This document shows positions 61,329 through 64,000 of a stretch of DNA of 64,000 bases, in pieces. Under the pieces are notes generated by a model, which searched no databases, was not told where the DNA came from, and saw only the letters and a list, made by a program, of their open reading frames with translations. The stretch's first letter is position 1; every line of letters begins with the position of its first letter. Position numbers and translations under genes: made by a program. The stretch is from Bacteroidales bacterium UBA6117 (GTDB lineage: Bacteria; Bacteroidota; Bacteroidia; Bacteroidales; VadinHA17): assembly GCA_002428385.1 (NCBI GenBank), contig DIWB01000066.1:21822-85821 (forward strand), given 5' to 3'.

Positions 61329-62111
61329 TTACAGTTCCTGGTTTGATGGAATATACAGAGGATTCCTTTCATTAAACTTGCGTATGTAAACAAACATAAG
61401 GTCCTTTCTCTTTTTTCTCGGCAGATTCATGTACTCCTCATACAATCCCGTATCCTTCATAAGGAGAAGCTCTGTATTCTCAACATCATATTCAAGAACA
61501 TTGCCCGTCTCAAAATCAATAAGATACTGTCTCAGTTCATTGCGTCCCACATTGTTCCTGCCATAGGGTGAATAATAAGAACCGTATGGAGAATAATAAT
61601 TCCCGTAGGAATAAGGGCTGTACAGGCCGTACGGATACCTGCTGTATGGAGAATAGCCGTAAGGATCATAATATCCGTAGGGAGAATTATAATACCTGTT
61701 GTCATATGAGGTAACATCGGCAACAAAATGACAGATGCTCCCTATGAAGGTGATCCTGTTGAAATTTCCCTGTACCTGAACATACAGTATGCCATTTCTG
61801 GCGAAAGCCCAAATTTCCGACTTGTCAATTTCCTGCCTTACACCCATGCCGTCATAGAAATAGATCTTTTCTGACTCCAGCAGATTCTTGAAAAAGTCCT
61901 TGTCGTTGTAGTCAGTGGAAGTCAGAATCTTTGCCTTGGGTATGGGACTGTTTGTCTTTACCTGGTCGAAATTCAGATAAACGCCATCGTTGAAGCGGAA
62001 GTCGGTGGTATATTCCACCATCCCTTCATTTTTCTGCCCGGCAGCCTGGTAAAAAGCGCCGCCGGCAGCAATCACTGCAAGCATCAGCAAAACCCGGATT
62101 ATCGTCTTCAT
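61329..62111 (-). CDS. Exported protein of unknown function with Tyr/Gly/Pro-rich segment
   Basis: 260 residues with a signal peptide (LMLAVIAAGGAFYQAAGQ). Residues about 139-185 form a low-complexity run of YSPYG/YGYY-type units; the flanks are ordinary (YLNFDQVKTNSPIPKAKI, YLIDFETGNVLEYDVENTELL). It ends with the stop codon adjacent to the ATG of the next gene. A TAnnTTTG box lies 50 nt upstream. No family recognised. Confidence 0.6.
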   Translation of the reverse strand: MKTIIRVLLMLAVIAAGGAFYQAAGQKNEGMVEYTTDFRFNDGVYLNFDQVKTNSPIPKAKILTSTDYNDKDFFKNLLESEKIYFYDGMGVRQEIDKSEIWAFARNGILYVQVQGNFNRITFIGSICHFVADVTSYDNRYYNSPYGYYDPYGYSPYSRYPYGLYSPYSYGNYYSPYGSYYSPYGRNNVGRNELRQYLIDFETGNVLEYDVENTELLLMKDTGLYEEYMNLPRKKRKDLMFVYIRKFNERNPLYIPSNQEL

Positions 62112-62160
62112 ATTGGCAGATGATTTTATATCCGAAGGATCAAAAATTATACCATAAAAA

Positions 62161-62168
62161 CAAAAATA
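62161..62168 (-). promoter_or_regulatory. -7 promoter element for the two unknown exported proteins
   Basis: Reads TATTTTTG on the minus strand (TAnnTTTG), in the 152-nt divergent gap; ATG at 62111. Confidence 0.4.
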
Positions 62169-62226
62169 AGATTTTCCCCTAAAGGAACGTTATATCAAGG
62201 TATGTATATTTATCATCAATTATTTT

Positions 62227-62234
62227 TATATTTG
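62227..62234 (+). promoter_or_regulatory. -7 promoter element for the hybrid-kinase-like gene
   Basis: TATATTTG matches TAnnTTTG, 29 nt before the ATG at 62264. Confidence 0.45.
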
Positions 62235-62263
62235 GACTTCTGCAATGAATCTATCACTTTGTT

Positions 62264-63604
62264 ATGGAAATAAACAGTAACGGAACGGCTGATTCCGGGC
62301 CTCATTGTTCTGAGGAAGAGTATGCAAAACGAAAAAACCTGATCGAGACTTATTCAATAATCTCGCTCGTCTGTCTCATTCTTGCAGTAATTCTCATTTC
62401 CTTCGGTGTTCGTCTGCCTGCCGGAATACTTATTATCGCAGGCGCCACAATGGTGATTATGATAACCCGCAAATCAGGAACTCTCCTGAGAACAGCGAGG
62501 GCATCGATTGAAGAAGCCTCCTCGTCAAGTGAGAAAAAGGAAGATGTCATAGCAGGATTTTCTCACAGGATAAGAGAGCCTCTCAATAATCTTGTCGTTA
62601 TCTCCGACCTGCTGTTAAACACCGATCTGCAGAAAAAACAAAAAGAACTTGTCGAGACCTTCGTCGCCTCCACAAACAACATGGTGACCATTGTTAATGA
62701 ATTAACAATGGAATCGGCAGGGAACATCAGCTACGGATCAAGAAAACCCATAAGATACAATATGCTTTCCACGATCCAGAACACTATTGACCTCTTCAAA
62801 CAGAAGGATAAGGCAAACCTCGACTTTATTTTCAGCAGAAAGGATTACAGTGAATATGAATGCAGCGGCGATCCGATAATAATCAAACAGATCCTTCTCG
62901 ATATTTTCAATACTATTGAAGCCCAGGGATCAGGAATGCCAACCAAAGTCACTATAAACCTGAGGAAAGAAAGGCAATCGGAACATGTGAATAATATTGA
63001 TATCAGGATACAGACTGACAGAAAAATAAGCTTCATTGAAAATGAAGGCACTTATGGTCAGCTTGCCTCGCGGCTGATTGCCCGTAAAAAAGGGAGATAC
63101 AGCCAGGAACAGGGCGAAAATTTCTCGGTGCTGACGGTAAGCATTCCATTTGCCAGTCCTGCTGCCGGACAAATTCTCCCAGGGCAACCGGAACCAGTTG
63201 ACAGTCAGGCAAAGGAAAGGATACGAAAAGACATGAAAGATGCAAGGATCCTCCTGGTTGAAGATAATCTTATTAACCAGAAGATCACTATTCTGACGCT
63301 AAAGCCGCTTGTCGGCTTCATCGACACGGCGTCGAACGGCCGGGAGGCTATAGAGAAACTCGGGGAGGCAAATTACGATCTTATCCTGATGGATATCGTC
63401 ATGCCTGTTATGGACGGAATAATGGCGGCTGAAAAAATCCGTGAAATGGAAGATGGTTCAGGAATTCATATTCCGATTATTGCAATAACGGCAAATGCCA
63501 TGATAGGCGACAGGGAAAAATGTCTCTCGGCAGGAATCGACGATTATATCTCAAAACCTTTTCAGCCTTCGGCCCTTGTGGAAAAGATAAGTCAGCTGCT
63601 TTGA
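62264..63604 (+). CDS. Membrane hybrid-kinase-like protein with degenerate ATPase and intact receiver
   Basis: 446 residues: two membrane helices (about 31-67), a HisKA-like dimerisation domain with H101 in [11 protein letters not shown], a degenerate HATPase region (about 160-298) and a complete receiver (about 327-446). The ATPase lacks an N-box Asn ([10 protein letters not shown]) and the DxGxG and GxGL motifs, so autophosphorylation is doubtful. The receiver keeps E333/D334, D377 (LILMDIVMP), T409 and K431. There is no extracellular sensor loop of useful size. It may act as a phosphatase or a phosphorelay receiver for another kinase. Confidence 0.85.
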   Translation: MEINSNGTADSGPHCSEEEYAKRKNLIETYSIISLVCLILAVILISFGVRLPAGILIIAGATMVIMITRKSGTLLRTARASIEEASSSSEKKEDVIAGFSHRIREPLNNLVVISDLLLNTDLQKKQKELVETFVASTNNMVTIVNELTMESAGNISYGSRKPIRYNMLSTIQNTIDLFKQKDKANLDFIFSRKDYSEYECSGDPIIIKQILLDIFNTIEAQGSGMPTKVTINLRKERQSEHVNNIDIRIQTDRKISFIENEGTYGQLASRLIARKKGRYSQEQGENFSVLTVSIPFASPAAGQILPGQPEPVDSQAKERIRKDMKDARILLVEDNLINQKITILTLKPLVGFIDTASNGREAIEKLGEANYDLILMDIVMPVMDGIMAAEKIREMEDGSGIHIPIIAITANAMIGDREKCLSAGIDDYISKPFQPSALVEKISQLL

Positions 63605-63678
63605 CATTTGAATTAGATTGCCGGCAGGATGCCATACTGAACCAGAACTGATAAGTGCACATTTGATTTCTGCCAATT

Positions 63679-63706
63679 CAGGGGATCCCGCATCCCCTGG
63701 TTTTTG
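63679..63706 (+). terminator. Rho-independent terminator after the hybrid-kinase-like gene
   Basis: CAGGGGAT (63679-63686) and ATCCCCTG (63692-63699) form a perfect 8-bp stem with a 5-nt loop, followed by GUUUUUG. Confidence 0.75.
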
Positions 63707-63773
63707 AACATTATATTATCCCTGACAATTTTTTTGAATTGATTGCTTTGTAATTACCTTTCAGCCGGGATGC

Positions 63774-64000
63774 GGGATGACATGGTGCATGGTTGTCATG
63801 GGGGGGTGAGGCCGCGGCGAGAGCAGCAATCCTGCCCTTTTGGGAATGACTCACTCGCCGCGGCCTCACCCCACCTCCCAAAGTGGCCTGTCATCCCTCG
63901 CCGGACGATATCGGAAAATGTGGAGAATCCCCACATTGGAAGACAATCAAAGCGAAAAACAAGTAATCAGTGACCTGGGAGGCGAGGGATCTCATTCAAC
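63774..64000. repeat. Nested inverted repeats at the window end
   Basis: A perfect 19-bp inverted repeat (63803-63821 with 63854-63872) with a 32-nt loop is framed by GGGATGAC/GTCATCCC (63774-63781 with 63890-63897). Next come AATGTGG/CCACATT (63917-63923 with 63931-63937) and ATCCCTCGCC/GGCGAGGGAT (63893-63902 with 63981-63990). The structure may extend beyond the window. Confidence 0.75.

Larger units (their letters stand above)
63605..64000. other. Gene-free inverted-repeat-rich end of window
   Basis: Holds the terminator of the preceding gene and a series of nested palindromes (see separate entries). No coding frame here has convincing composition. Confidence 0.5.

Noticed and set aside
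63743..63973. Plus-strand open frame of 76 codons at the window end
   Set aside because: It spans the perfect inverted repeat; composition is low-complexity and reflects the palindrome.

Overview
The window is chromosomal sequence from a member of the Bacteroidota, most likely a Bacteroidales-type lineage from an anoxic or micro-oxic habitat. The evidence is gene content and arrangement: a PorP/SprF-type outer-membrane protein and a T9SS-sorted peptidase, gldE-gldD, the cluster DUF6089-uppS-bamA-ompH-ompH-murI, ribosomal protein L25, the futalosine menaquinone genes mqnB/mqnD, two-subunit 2-oxoacid:ferredoxin oxidoreductase, and repeated -7 elements of the form TAnnTTTG with few strong Shine-Dalgarno sites. 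No rRNA, tRNA, phage, transposase or CRISPR array was seen. Genes are densely packed, and several convergent pairs overlap at their stop codons.

Layout. 1-1 kb: 3' end of thiF, thiS and a DivIC/FtsB-like protein. 1-4 kb (minus): glycosyltransferase, OmpH-like protein, PorP/SprF-like protein. 4-5 kb: proline dehydrogenase. 5-8.7 kb (minus): sodB, M28 peptidase, nitroreductase and an envelope protein. 8.7-10.2 kb: mqnB-mqnD. 10.3-12.3 kb (plus): pyruvoyl-tetrahydropterin-synthase-like gene, folE, fabD. 12.2-21.7 kb (minus): korA-korB followed by two very large tandem paralogues that combine receiver-like domains with a PPDK-type ATP-grasp domain. 21.9-30.3 kb (minus): envelope cluster (murI, two ompH, bamA, uppS, DUF6089, a second barrel protein), then nadK and a CBS protein. 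30.3-41.4 kb (mostly plus): pdxJ, hydrolase, (udk minus), manA, lipoprotein, engB, prs, rplY, pth, S4 protein, acyltransferase, SDR, VOC. 41.4-48.3 kb: dipeptidase, adhesin-like protein, dsbD, rng, a 29-residue basic protein missed by length filters, and HU. 48.6-52.4 kb (plus): ssb, gldE, gldD, phosphopantetheinyl transferase, GGGP-synthase-like. 52.4-58.4 kb (minus): alkaline-phosphatase-like protein with altered active-site residues, T9SS-sorted M14 peptidase, ychF, hisS. 58.4-59.1 kb: non-coding repeat region. 59.1-62.1 kb (minus): ppk2, DUF4870 and two exported proteins of unknown function. 62.3-63.6 kb: hybrid-kinase-like protein. 63.6-64 kb: inverted-repeat-rich end.

How it works together. 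Most of the window is core cell biology: outer-membrane assembly (BamA, periplasmic chaperones, UppS, MurI, GldD/GldE, T9SS components), cofactor synthesis (thiamine, menaquinone, NADP, PLP, pterins), and translation or nucleotide housekeeping. The most unusual content is the korAB-linked pair of receiver/ATP-grasp proteins at 12.2-18.7 kb, whose function is not known to me. Also notable are the structured non-coding element at 58.7-58.9 kb, a small gene with an in-frame TGA at 31.9-32.1 kb, and two proteins (52.4 kb, 62.3 kb) that keep a family fold but have lost key catalytic residues.
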